This document shows positions 48,301 through 60,300 of a stretch of DNA of 64,000 nt, piece by piece. Made by a program: the position numbers and the translations under genes. The stretch is from the NCBI RefSeq assembly GCF_018732085.1, contig NZ_CP076103.1, positions 5,642,001 through 5,706,000 on the forward strand, read 5' to 3'. The notes under the pieces are model-generated. The model worked only from the letters and a program-made list of their open reading frames with translations, searched no databases and was not told the origin of the DNA. The stretch is from Lysobacter capsici. Its GTDB lineage: Bacteria; Pseudomonadota; Gammaproteobacteria; Xanthomonadales; Xanthomonadaceae. The number at the start of each line of letters is the position of its first letter. Position 1 is the stretch's first letter.

Positions 48301-51300
48301 GGTGTTGTCCGACGTACCGGCGTTCACTTCCTGCTGGGTGATGGTGTGGGTGCCGGTGCAGGTGGTGCTCGCATTCGGCGCCAGCGTGGTGGCGTTGCAG
48401 GCCGCGGGCGCGTCCAGCTTGGCGTCGTTCACCACCACGTTGGTCAGGTTCACGTTGCCGGTGTTGGTGATCACGAAGGTGTAGCCGATCGTGTCGCCCG
48501 CATCGGTCACGGTCGCGCTGGCGCCCAGGTTCGTCGTCGGCGCGCCGGCGGTCTTGGTGAGGGTCAGCGCGGGGTTGACCAGCACGGTGTGGGTCGTGGT
48601 GCAGGACGTGCATTCCGGATCGGGATCGCCGCCGCCGTTGCCGACGACGCTGTTACCGACCGTGCCCGATGCGTTGGCATTGATCGTGGTCGTGTAGCTG
48701 ACCGCGTAGGTGCCCGGCGTGGTACCGGCCGGCAAGGTGCAGACCACCGGACCGGTGCCCGTGCAGATGTACGCGCCCGGTGCGGTGATTGCAGCGAACG
48801 TCTGATCGCCACTGATCGTGTCGGTCAGGGTGTAGACGGACGTCAACGCCGCAGTGCCCACCGTGGTGGTGACGGTGTAGGTGATCGTCGCGCCCGGATT
48901 GACGTTCGTACCCGATGCCGGATCCGACGATTTGGTGGTGCTGATCACCGGCAACGCGACCGTGTGGGTCGTGGTGCAAGACGTGCACTCCGGATTGGGA
49001 TCGCCGCCGCCATTGCCGACGACGCTGTTGCCGACCGTGCCCGATGCATTGGCATTGATCGTGGTCGTGTAGCTGACCGCGTAGGTGCCTGGCGCGGTAC
49101 CGGCCGGCAAGGTGCAGACGACTGGACCCGTACCCGTACAGGTGTAGGCGCCCGGTGCGGTGATTGCAGCGAAGGTCTGATCGCCACTGATGGTGTCGGT
49201 CAAGGTGTAGACCGACGTCAGTGCCGCAGTGCCGACCGTCGTGGTGACGGTATAGGTGATCGTCGCGCCCGGATTGACGTTCGTACCCGATGCCGGATCC
49301 GACGACTTACTGGTGCTGATCACCGGCAACGCCACCGTGTGGGTCGTGGTGCAGGACGTGCACTCCGGATCGGGATCACCGCCGCCATTGCCGACGACGC
49401 TGTTGCCGACCGCACCCGATGCGTTGGCATTGATCGTGGTCGTGTAGCTGACCGCGTAGGTGCCTGGCGTGGTACCGGCCGGCAAGGTGCAGACGACCGG
49501 ACTGGTGCCCGTGCAGGTGTAGGCACCGGGCGCAGTGATTGCAGCGAACGTCTGATCGCCACTAATAGTGTCGGTCAGGGTATAGGTCGACGTCAGTGCC
49601 GCGATGCCCACTGTCGTGGTGACGGTGTAGGTGATCGTCGCACCCGGATTGACGTTCGTGCCCGATGCCGGATCCGACGACTTGCTGGTGCTGATCACCG
49701 GCAACGCGACCGTGTGGGTCGTGGCGCAGGACGTGCATTCCGGATCGGGATCGCCGCCGCCGTTGCCGACGACGCTGTTGCCGACCGTGCCCGATGCGTT
49801 GGCATTGATCGTGGTCGTGTAGCTGACCGCGTAGGTGCCTGGCGCGGTACCGGCCGGCAAGGTGCAGGCCACCGGACCAGTACCCGTGCAGGTGTACGCG
49901 CCCGGTGCGGTGATTGCAGCGAACGTCTGATCGCCACTGATGGTGTCGGTCAAGGTGTAGACCGACGTCAGTGCCGCAGTGTCGACCGTCGTGGTGACGG
50001 TATAGGTGATCGTCGCTCCCGGATTGACGTTCGTACCCGAGACCGGATCCGACGCCTTAGTGGTGCTGATCACCGGCGCCGCGACCGTGTGGGTCGTGGT
50101 GCAGTTGGTGCACTCCGGGTCCGGATCACCACCGCCGCTGCCGGTCACGCTGTTACCGACCGTGCCGGCCGCATCGGCGTCGACGGTGGTCGTGTAGGTC
50201 AGCGTGTAGGTACCTGGCAGCGTGCCAGCCGGCAAGGTGCAGGCCAGCGGACCGGTACCCGTGCAGGTGTAGCTGCCGGCGTTGGTCACCGAACCAAAGG
50301 TCTGATCGCCACTGATGGTGTCGGTCAAGGTGTAGACCGACGTCAGTGCCGCAGTGCCGATCGTGGTGGTGACGGTATAGGTGATCGTCGCACCCGGATT
50401 GACGTTCGTGCCCGATGCCGGATCCGACGACTTGCTGGTGCTGATCACCGGCAACGCGACGGTGTGGGTCGTGGCGCAGGACGTGCATTCCGGATCGGGA
50501 TCACCGCCGCCGTTGCCGACGACGCTGTTGCCGACCGTGCTCGATGCGTTGGCATTGATCGTGGTCGTGTAGCTGACCGCGTAGGTGCCCGGCGTGGTAC
50601 CGGCCGGCAAGGTGCAGACGACTGGACCCGTACCCGTACAGGTGTAGGCGCCCGGTGCGGTGATTGCAGCGAAGGTCTGATCGCCACTGATGGTGTCGGT
50701 CAAGGTGTAGACCGACGTCAGTGCCGCAGTGCCGACCGTCGTGGTGACGGTGTAGGTGATCGTCGCGCCCGGATTGACGTTCGTGCCCGAGGCCGGATCC
50801 GACGACTTGCTGGTGCTGATCACCGGCAACGCCACGGTGTGGGTCGTGGTGCAGTTGGTGCATTCCGGATCCGGATCGCCGCCGCCATTACCGACCACGC
50901 TGTTGCCGACCGTGCCGGCCGCCTCGGCGTCGACGGTGGTCGTGTAGGTCAGCGTGTAGGTGCCCGGCAAGGTGCCGGCCGGCAGTGTGCAGGCCAGCGG
51001 GCCCGTACCGGTGCAGGTATACGAACCGGCATTGGTGACCGAACCAAACGTCTGGTCACCGCTGATCGTGTCGGTCAAGGTGTAGACCGATGTCAATGCC
51101 GCCGTCGTCACCGTAGTCGACAAGGTGTACGTGATCGTTGCGCCCGGATTGACCGTGGTGCCGGTCACTGGATCGGACGACTTGGTGCTGCTGATCACCG
51201 GGGCCGCGACCGTGTGGGTCGTCGTGCAGTTGGTGCACTCCGGATCGGGGTCCCCACCGCCAGTACCGGTCACGCTGTTACCGACCGTACCTGATGCATT

Positions 51301-54300
51301 GGCATTGACCGTGGTCGTGTAGCTGACCGCGTAGGTGCCTGGCGTGGTACCGGCCGGCAAGGTGCAGACGACTGGACCCGTACCCGTGCAGGTGTACGCG
51401 CCTGGTGCGGTGATCGCACCGAACGTCTGATCGCCACTGATCGTGTCGGTCAGGGTGTAGGTCGACGTCAGTGCCGCGGTGCCCACTGTCGTGGTGACGG
51501 TGTAGGTAATCGTCGCACCCGGATTGACGTTCGTGCCCGAGGCCGGATCCGACGACTTGCTGGTGCTGATCACCGGCAACGCCACCGTATGGGTCGTGGT
51601 GCAGGACGTGCATTCCGGATCGGGATCGCCGCCGCCGTTGCCGACGACGCTGTTACCGACCGTGCCCGATGCGTTGGCATTGATCGTGGTCGTGTAGCTG
51701 ACCGCGTAGGTGCCCGGCGTGGTACCGGCCGGCAAGGTGCAGACAACTGGACCCGTACCCGTGCAGGTGTAGGCGCCTGGCGCAGTGATCGCACCGAACG
51801 TTTGCGCACCACTGATCGTGTCGGTCAAGGTGTAGACCGACGTCAGTGCCGCGGTGCCCACCGTGGTGGTGATGGTGTAGGTGATCGTCGCGCCCGGATT
51901 GACGTTCGTACCCGATGCCGGGTCGGACGCCTTAGTGGTGCTGATCACCGGTGCGGCGACCGTATGGGTCGTTGTGCAGTTGGTGCAATCCGGATCGGGG
52001 TCGCCGCCACCAGTGCCGACGACGCTGTTACCGACCGTGCCGGCCGCATCGGCGTCGATGGTAGTCGTGTAGGTCAGCGTGTAGGTACCTGGCAGCGTGC
52101 CAGCCGGCAAGGTGCAGGCCAGCGGGCCGGTACCCGTGCAGGTGTAGGCGCCCGGTGTGGTGATTGCACCGAACGTCTGATCGCCACTGATGGTGTCGGT
52201 CAGGGTGTAGACCGACGTCAACGCCGCTGTCGTCACCGTGGTCGACAAGGTGTAGGTGATCGTCGCGCCCGGATTGACCGTGGTGCCGGTCACTGGATCG
52301 GACGACTTGGTGCTGCTGATCACCGGGGCCGCGACCGTGTGGGTCGTCGTGCAGTTGGTGCACTCCGGATCGGGGTCCCCACCGCCAGTACCGGTCACGC
52401 TGTTACCGACCGTACCGGCCGCATCGGCGTCGACGGTGGTCGTGTAGCTGACCGCGTAGGTGCCTGGCGCGGTGCCAGCCGGCAAGGTGCAGACGACTGG
52501 ACCCGTACCCGTGCAGGTGTACGCGCCTGGTGCGGTGATCGCACCGAACGTTTGCGAACCACTGATCGTGTCGGTCAGGGTGTAGGTCGAGGTCAACGCC
52601 GCGGTGCCGACCGTGGTGGTGACGGTGTAGGTGATCGTCGCGCCCGGATTGACGTTCGTACCCGATGCCGGATCCGACGACTTGCTGGTGCTGATCACCG
52701 GCAACGCCACCGTATGGGTCGTGGTGCAAGACGTGCACTCCGGATCGGGATCGCCGCCGCCATTGCCGACGACGCTGTTGCCGACCGCGCCCGATGCGTT
52801 GGCATTGATCGTAGTCGTGTAGCTGACCGCGTAGGTGCCCGGCGTGGTACCGGCCGGCAAGGTGCAGACGACTGGACCCGTACCCGTGCAGGTGTAGGCG
52901 CCCGGTGCGGTGATTGCAGCGAAGGTCTGATCGCCACTGATCGTGTCGGTCAGGGTGTAGACCGACGTCAGTGCCGCAGTGCCGACCGTCGTGGTGACGG
53001 TATAGGTGATCGTCGCGCCCGGATTGACGTTCGTACCCGAGGCGGGATCCGACGACTTGCTGGTGCTGATCACCGGCAACGCCACCGCATGGGTCGTGGT
53101 GCAGGACGTGCATTCCGGATCGGGATCGCCGCCGCCATTGCCGACGACGCTGTTGCCGACCGTACCCGATGCGTTGGCATTGATCGTGGTCGTGTAGCTG
53201 ACCGCGTAGGTGCCCGGCGCGGTACCGGCCGGCAAGGTGCAGACGACTGGACCCGTACCCGTACAGGTGTACGCGCCCGGTGCGGTGATTGCAGCGAACG
53301 TCTGGTCGCCACTGATGGTATCGGTCAGGGTGTAGACCGACGTCAGCGCCGCAGTGCCGATCATCGTGGTGACGGTGTAGGTGATCGTCGCGCCCGGATT
53401 GACGTTCGTGCCCGAGGCCGGATCCGACGCCTTACTGGTGCTGATCACCGGCAGCGCCACCGTATGGGTCGTGGTGCAGGACGTGCATTCCGGATCGGGA
53501 TCGCCGCCGCCATTGCCGACGACGCTGTTACCGACCGCGCCCGATGCGTTGGCATTGATCGTAGTCGTGTAGCTGACCGCGTAGGTGCCTGGCGCGGTAC
53601 CGGCCGGCAAGGTGCAGACCACCGGACCAGTACCGGTGCAGGTGTAGGCGCCTGGTGCGGTGATTGCAGCGAAGGTCTGATCGCCACTGATCGTGTCGGT
53701 CAAGGTGTAGACCGACGTCAGTGCCGCAGTGCCGATCGTGGTGGTGACGGTATAGGTGATCGTCGCGCCCGGATTGACGTTCGTACCCGATGCCGGATCC
53801 GACGACTTGCTGGTGCTGATCACCGGCAACGCCACCGTATGGGTCGTGGTGCAGGACGTGCATTCCGGATCGGGATCGCCGCCGCCATTGCCGACGACGC
53901 TATTGCCGACCGTGCCCGATGCGTTGGCATTGATCGTGGTCGTGTAGCTGACCGCGTAGGTGCCCGGCGTGGTACCGGCCGGCAAGGTGCAGACGACTGG
54001 ACCCGTACCCGTACAGGTGTACGCGCCCGGTGCGGTGATTGCAGCGAACGTCTGGTCGCCACTGATGGTATCGGTCAGGGTGTAGACCGACGTCAGCGCC
54101 GCAGTGCCGACCGTCGTGGTGACGGTGTAGGTGATCGTCGCGCCCGGATTGACGTTCGTACCCGAGACCGGATCCGACGCCTTACTGGTGCTGATCACCG
54201 GCAACGCGACCGTGTGGGTCGTGGTGCAGGACGTGCACTCCGGATCGGGATCACCGCCGCCGTTGCCGACGACGCTGTTGCCGACCGTGCCCGATGCGTT

Positions 54301-57300
54301 GGCATTGATCGTGGTCGTATAGCTGACCGCGTAGGTGCCCGGCGTGGTACCGGCCGGCAAGGTGCAGACGACTGGACCCGTACCCGTGCAGGTGTAGGCG
54401 CCCGGTGCGGTGATTGCAGCGAAGGTCTGATCGCCACTGATGGTGTCGGTCAAGGTGTAGACCGACGTCAGTGCCGCGGTGCCGACCGTCGTGGTGACGG
54501 TATAGGTGATCGTCGCGCCCGGATTGACGTTCGTACCCGAGGCGGGATCCGACGACTTGCTGGTGCTGATCACCGGCAACGCCACCGTATGGGTCGTGGT
54601 GCAGGACGTGCACTCCGGATTGGGATCGCCGCCGCCATTGCCGACGACGCTGTTGTCGACCGTGCCGGCCGCATCGGCGTCGACGGTGGTCGTGTAGGTC
54701 AACGTGTAGGTGCCTGGCAAGGTGCCAGCCGGCAAGGTGCAGGCCAGCGGACCGGCGCCCGCACAGGTGTAGCTGCCCGCATTGGTCACCGAACCGAACG
54801 TCTGATCGCCACTGATCGTGTCGGTCAGGGTGTAGACCGACGTCAGCGCTGCCGTGCTGATCGTAGTACTCAGGGTGTACGTGATCGTTGTGCCCGGATT
54901 GACCGTGGTACCGGTCGCCGGATCGGAGGATTTGCTGCTGCTGATCACCGGCGCCGCAACCGTGTGGGTCGTGGTGCAGTTGGTGCACTCCGGGTCCGGA
55001 TCGCCACCGCCAGTACCGGTCACGCTGTTGCCGACCGTACCGGCGGCATCGGCGTCGACGGTAGTCGTATAGGTCAGCGTATAGGTGCCCGGCAACGTGC
55101 CGGCCGGCAGGGTGCAAGCCAGCGGACCAGTGCCCGCACAGGTGTACGCACCGGCATTGGTCACCGAACCAAACGTCTGGTCACCGCTGATCGTGTCGGT
55201 CAAGGTGTAGACCGACGTCAATGCCGCCGTAGTCACCGTTGTCGACAAGGTGTAGGTGATCGTTGTGCCCGGATTGACCGTGGTGCCGGTCGCCGGATCG
55301 GACGATTTGCTGCTGCTTACCTCAGGTCCAGCAATGTCATCGTTGGTAATGCCGCACTCTGCGTCATCACCGTTGGACAGTACCAAGCTGTTTCCAGTCA
55401 ACGTACCGCCCGTACACGACCATGCACCGGCGGCGTAACCGGCCAGATTGGTCTCAGTGAGCGTGTAAGTACCCGAACTCACCGGCGCATCGGTCACGGC
55501 TGGCGCACCGCTCGTACCACTGATCGACGTCGGCCCCGCAGCGGTCAGCGTGAAATCCGCTGTCGTTGCTGTGCCGCGGTTATCGTTGGTCACCGTTTTG
55601 ACCAAGGTCAGCGTCGCTGCCTGGTCGTTGTTGTTGATCGTGCAAGTTGCTGCATCACCCGCGGCCAAGGCCATCGTGTTGCTCACCACCGCTGCGCCGC
55701 CGTTGATCACACAGCTGTAGGTTCCGGCCGTGTAACCCGCCGGACCGCCGGTCTCGGACAAGGTGTAGCTGCCCGGGTTGACCGATGCATTGGTCACTGC
55801 AGCCGAGCCCGTGATGCCCGTGATGTTGGTCGGACCCGCGGCCTGTAGCGTCCACGCCGTGGCCACTGCGGTGCCGCCGTTGTCGTTGGTCACCGTCTTG
55901 ACCAAAGTCAGCGTCGCTGCCTGGTCGTTGTTGTTGATCGTGCAGGTCGCGTTGTCGCCCGCAGCGAGGGTGATTGAATTGGCGACGACCGCGGAGCCAC
56001 CGTTGAGGACGCAGCTGTAGGTGCCCGCCGTGTATCCCGTCGGACCGCCGGTCTCGGACAAGGTGTAGCTGCCCGGATTGACCGATGCGTTGGTCACTGC
56101 AGCCGAACCCGTGGCACCGGTGATGTTAGTCGGACCGGCGGCCTCCAGCGTCCACGCCGTCGCCACTGCGGTGCCGCCGTTGTCGTTGGTCACCGTCTTA
56201 ACCAAGGTCAACGTCGCCGACTGGTCGTTGTTGTTGATCGTGCAGGTGGCGTTGTCGCCTGCGACCAGGGCTACGGTGTTACTCACCGCAGCTGCGCTGC
56301 CGTTGATTACACAACTGTAAGTGCCGGCCGTGTAACCCGCCGGACCACCGGTCTCGGACAATGTATAGCTGCCCGGATTGACCGATGCATCGGTCACTGC
56401 AGCCGAACCCGTGGCGCCGGTGATGTTGGTCGGACCGGCGGCCTCCAGCGTCCACGCCGTCGCCACTGCGGTGCCACCGTTGTCGTTGGTCACGGTCTTG
56501 ACCAAGGTCAGCGTCGCCGACTGGTCGTTGTTGTTGATGGTGCAGGTGGCGTTGTCGCCTGCGACCAGGGCCACGGTGTTACTCACCGCAGCTGCGCCGC
56601 CGTTGATTACACAACTGTAAGTGCCGGCCGTATAACCCACCGGACCGCCGGTCTCGGACAAGGTATAGCTGCCCGGGTTGACCGATGCATTGGTCACTGC
56701 AGCCGAACCCGTGGCGCCCGTAATAGTGGTCGGACCCGCGGCCTCCAGCGTCCACGCCGTCGCCACCGCGGTACCGCCGTTATCGTTGGTCACCGTCTTG
56801 ACCAGGGTCAGTGTCGCCGCCTGGTCGTTGTTGTTGATGGTGCAGATCGCGTTGTCGCCGGCGACCAGGGCCACGGTGTTACTCACCGCAGCTGATCCGC
56901 CGTTGATGACGCAGCTGTAGGTGCCGGCCGTGTAACCGGCCGGACCGCCCGTCTCGGACAGGGTGTAGCTGCCCGGGTTGATCGATGCGTTGGTCACCGC
57001 GGCCGAGCCCGTAGCACCCGTGATGTTGGTTGGGCCGGCCGCCTCCAGCGTCCACGCCGTGGCCACTGCGGTGCCGCCGTTGTCGTTGGTCACCGTCTTG
57101 ACCAGGGTCAGGGTCGCCGACTGGTCGTTGTTGTGGATGGTGCAGGTTGCGTTGTCGCCTGCGACCAGGGCCACGGTGTTGCTCACCGCGGCTGCGCCGC
57201 CGTTGATCACACAGCTGTAAGTACCGGCCGAGTAACCGGCTGGACCGCCCGTCTCGGACAGGGTGTAGCTGCCCGGGTTGACCGATGCATTGGTCACTGC

Positions 57301-60300
57301 AGCCGAACCCGTGGCGCCTGTAATGGTGGTCGGACCCGCGGCCTCCAGCGTCCACGCCGTCGCCACCGCGGTGCCACCGTTGTCGTTGGTCACTGTCTTG
57401 ACCAAGGTCAGCGTCGCTGCCTGGTCGTTGTTGTTGATGGTGCAGGTCGCGTTGTCGCCTGCCGCGAGGGTGATCGAATTGGCGACGACCGCTGAGCCAC
57501 CGTTGATCACGCAGCTGTAGGTGCCGGCCGTGTAACCGGTCGGACCGCCCGTCTCGGACAAGGTGTAGCTGCCCGGGTTGACCGATGCATTGGTCACTGC
57601 GGCCGAACCCGTGGCGCCCGTGATATTTGTCGGGCCGGCCGCCTCCAGCGTCCAGGCGTTGGCCACCGCGGTGCCGCCGTTGTCGTTGGTCACTGTCTTG
57701 ACCAAGGTCAGGGTCGCTGCCTGGTCGTTGTTGTTGATGGTGCAGGTCGCGTTGTCGCCTGCCGCGAGCGTGATCGAATTGGCGACGACCGCTGAGCCAC
57801 CGTTGATCACGCAGCTATAGGTGCCGGCCGTGTAACCGGCCGGACCGCCCGTCTCGGACAAGGTGTAGCTGCCCGGGTTGACCGATGCGTTGGTCACTGC
57901 GGCCGAACCCGTGGCGCCCGTGATGGTGGTCGGACCGGCCGCTTCCAGCGTCCACGCCGTCGCTACCGCGATGCCGCCGTTGTCGTTGGTCACCGTCTTG
58001 ACCAAGGTCAGCGTCGCCGACTGGTCGTTGTTGTTGATCGTGCAGGTGGCGTTGTCGCCTGCGACCAGAACCACGGTGTTGCTCACCGCGGCTGCGCCAC
58101 CGTTGAGGACGCAGCTGTAGGTACCGGCCGTGTAACCCACCGGACCGCCGGTCTCGGACAAGGTGTAGCTGCCCGGATTGACCGATGCGTCGGTCACCGC
58201 GGCTGAACCCGTGGCGCCGGTGATATTCGTCGGACCAGCAGCCTCCAGCGTCCAGGCGGCCGCCACCGCGATGCCGCCGTTGTCGTTGGTTACGGTCTTG
58301 ACCAAGGTCAGCGTCGCCGACTGGTCGTTGTTGTTGATCGTGCAGGTCGCGTTGTCGCCTGCGGCCAGGGCCACGGTGTTGCTCACCGCAGCTGCGCCGC
58401 CATTGATTACACAGCTGTAGGTGCCCGCAGTGTAGCCCGTCGGACCGCCGGTCTCCGACAAGGTGTAGCTGCCCGGGTTGACCGATGCATTGGTCACTGC
58501 AGCCGAACCCGTGGCGCCCGCGATGTTGGTCGGACCGGCCGCCTCCAACGTCCACGCTGTGGCCATTGCCGTGCCACCGTTGTCGTTGGTCACGGTCTTG
58601 ACCAAAGTCAGCATCGCTGCCTGGTCGTTGTTGTTGATGGTGCAGGTCGCGGTGTCGCCTGCCGCCAATGTCACGGTGTTGCTTACCGCGGCTCCGCCGC
58701 CGTTGATCACACAGCTGTAAGTACCGGCCGTGTAACCCGCCGGACCGCCGGTCTCGGACAGGGTGTAGCTGCCAGGGTTGACCGATGCATTGGTCACTGC
58801 AGCCGAACCCGTGGCGCCCGCGATGTTGGTCGGACCGGCCGCCTCCAGCGTCCACGCCGTCGCCACCGCGGTGCCGCCGTTGTCGTTGGTCACCGTCTTG
58901 ACCAAGGTCAACGTCGCCGACTGGTCGTTGTTGTTGATCGTGCAGGTTGCGTTGTCGCCTGCGACCAGCACCACGGTGTTGCTCACCGCAGCTGCGCCGC
59001 CGTTGATCACGCAGCTATAAGTCCCCGCTGTATAACCGGTCGGACCACCCGCCTCGGACAAGGTGTAGCTACCCGGATTGACCGAGGCATTGGTCACTGC
59101 AGCCGAACCCGTAGCGCCCGTGATGTTGGTCGGGCCGGCCGCTTCCAGCGTCCACGCCGTGGCCATTGCGGTGCCACCGTTGTCGTTGGTCACGGTCTTG
59201 ACCAAGGTCAGCGTCGCCGCCTGGTCGTTGTTGTTGATCGTGCAGGTCGCGTTGTCGCCCGCAGCGAGGGTGATTGAATTGGCGACGACCGCGGAGCCAC
59301 CGTTGAGGACGCAGCTGTAGGTGCCCGCCGTGTATCCCGTCGGACCGCCGGTCTCGGACAAGGTGTAGCTGCCCGGGTTGACCGCGGCATTGGTCACTGC
59401 AGCCGAACCCGTGGCGCCCGCGATGTTGGTCGGACCGGCCGCCTCCAGCGTCCATGCCGTGGCTACCGCGGTGCCGCCGTTGTCGTTGGTCACGGTCTTG
59501 ACCAGGGTCAGCGTTGCTGACTGGTCGTTGTTGTTGATCGTGCAGGTCGCGTTATCGCCTGCGACCAGGGCCACGATGTTGCTCACCGCAGCTGCGCCGC
59601 CGTTGATCACGCAGCTGTAAGTGCCCGCCGTGTAACCGATCGGGCCACCGGTCTCGGACAAGGTGTAGCTGCCCGGATTGACCGATGCATTGGTCACTGC
59701 AGCGGCGCCCGTGGCGCCTGTGATGGTGGTTGGGCCGGCCGCCTCCAAAGTCCACGCCGTCGCCACCGCAGTGCCGCCATTATCGTTGGTCACCGTCTTG
59801 ACCAAAGTCAGCGTCGCTGCCTGATCGTTGTTGTTGATCGTGCAGGTCGCCGCATCACCCGCGACCAGGGCCACGGTGTTGCCCCCCGCGGCTGAGCCAC
59901 CGTTGATCACGCAGCTATAAGTGCCCGCCGTGTAACCGGCCGGCCCACCCGTCTCGGACAGGGTGTAGCTGCCCGGGTTGACCGATGCATTAGTCACTGC
60001 GGCCGAACCCGTGGTGCCCGTGATATTCGTCGGGCCGGCCGCCTCCAGCGTCCACGCCGTGGCTACCGCGGTGCCGCCGTTGTCGTTGGTCACCGTCTTG
60101 ACCAGGGTCAGGGTCGCCGACTGGTCGTTGTTGTTGATCGTGCAGGTGGCGTTGTCGCCCGCAGCGAGGGTGATTGAATTGGCGACGACCGCTGAGCCAC
60201 CGTTGATCGCGCAGCTGTAGGTGCCCGCCGTGTAGCCCGTCGGACCGCTGGTCTCGGACAGGGTGTAGCTGCCCGGATTAACCGATGCATTGGTCACTGC

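Noticed and set aside
45451..51294. Very long plus-strand open frame opposite the giant gene (about 1950 residues)
   Set aside because: It is the mirror of the 375 bp repeats: Arg/Gly-rich, no domain, and open only because the repeated codons lack stops in this frame.
51589..55848. Second long plus-strand frame opposite array B (about 1420 residues)
   Set aside because: Same cause; composition is that of an antisense shadow.
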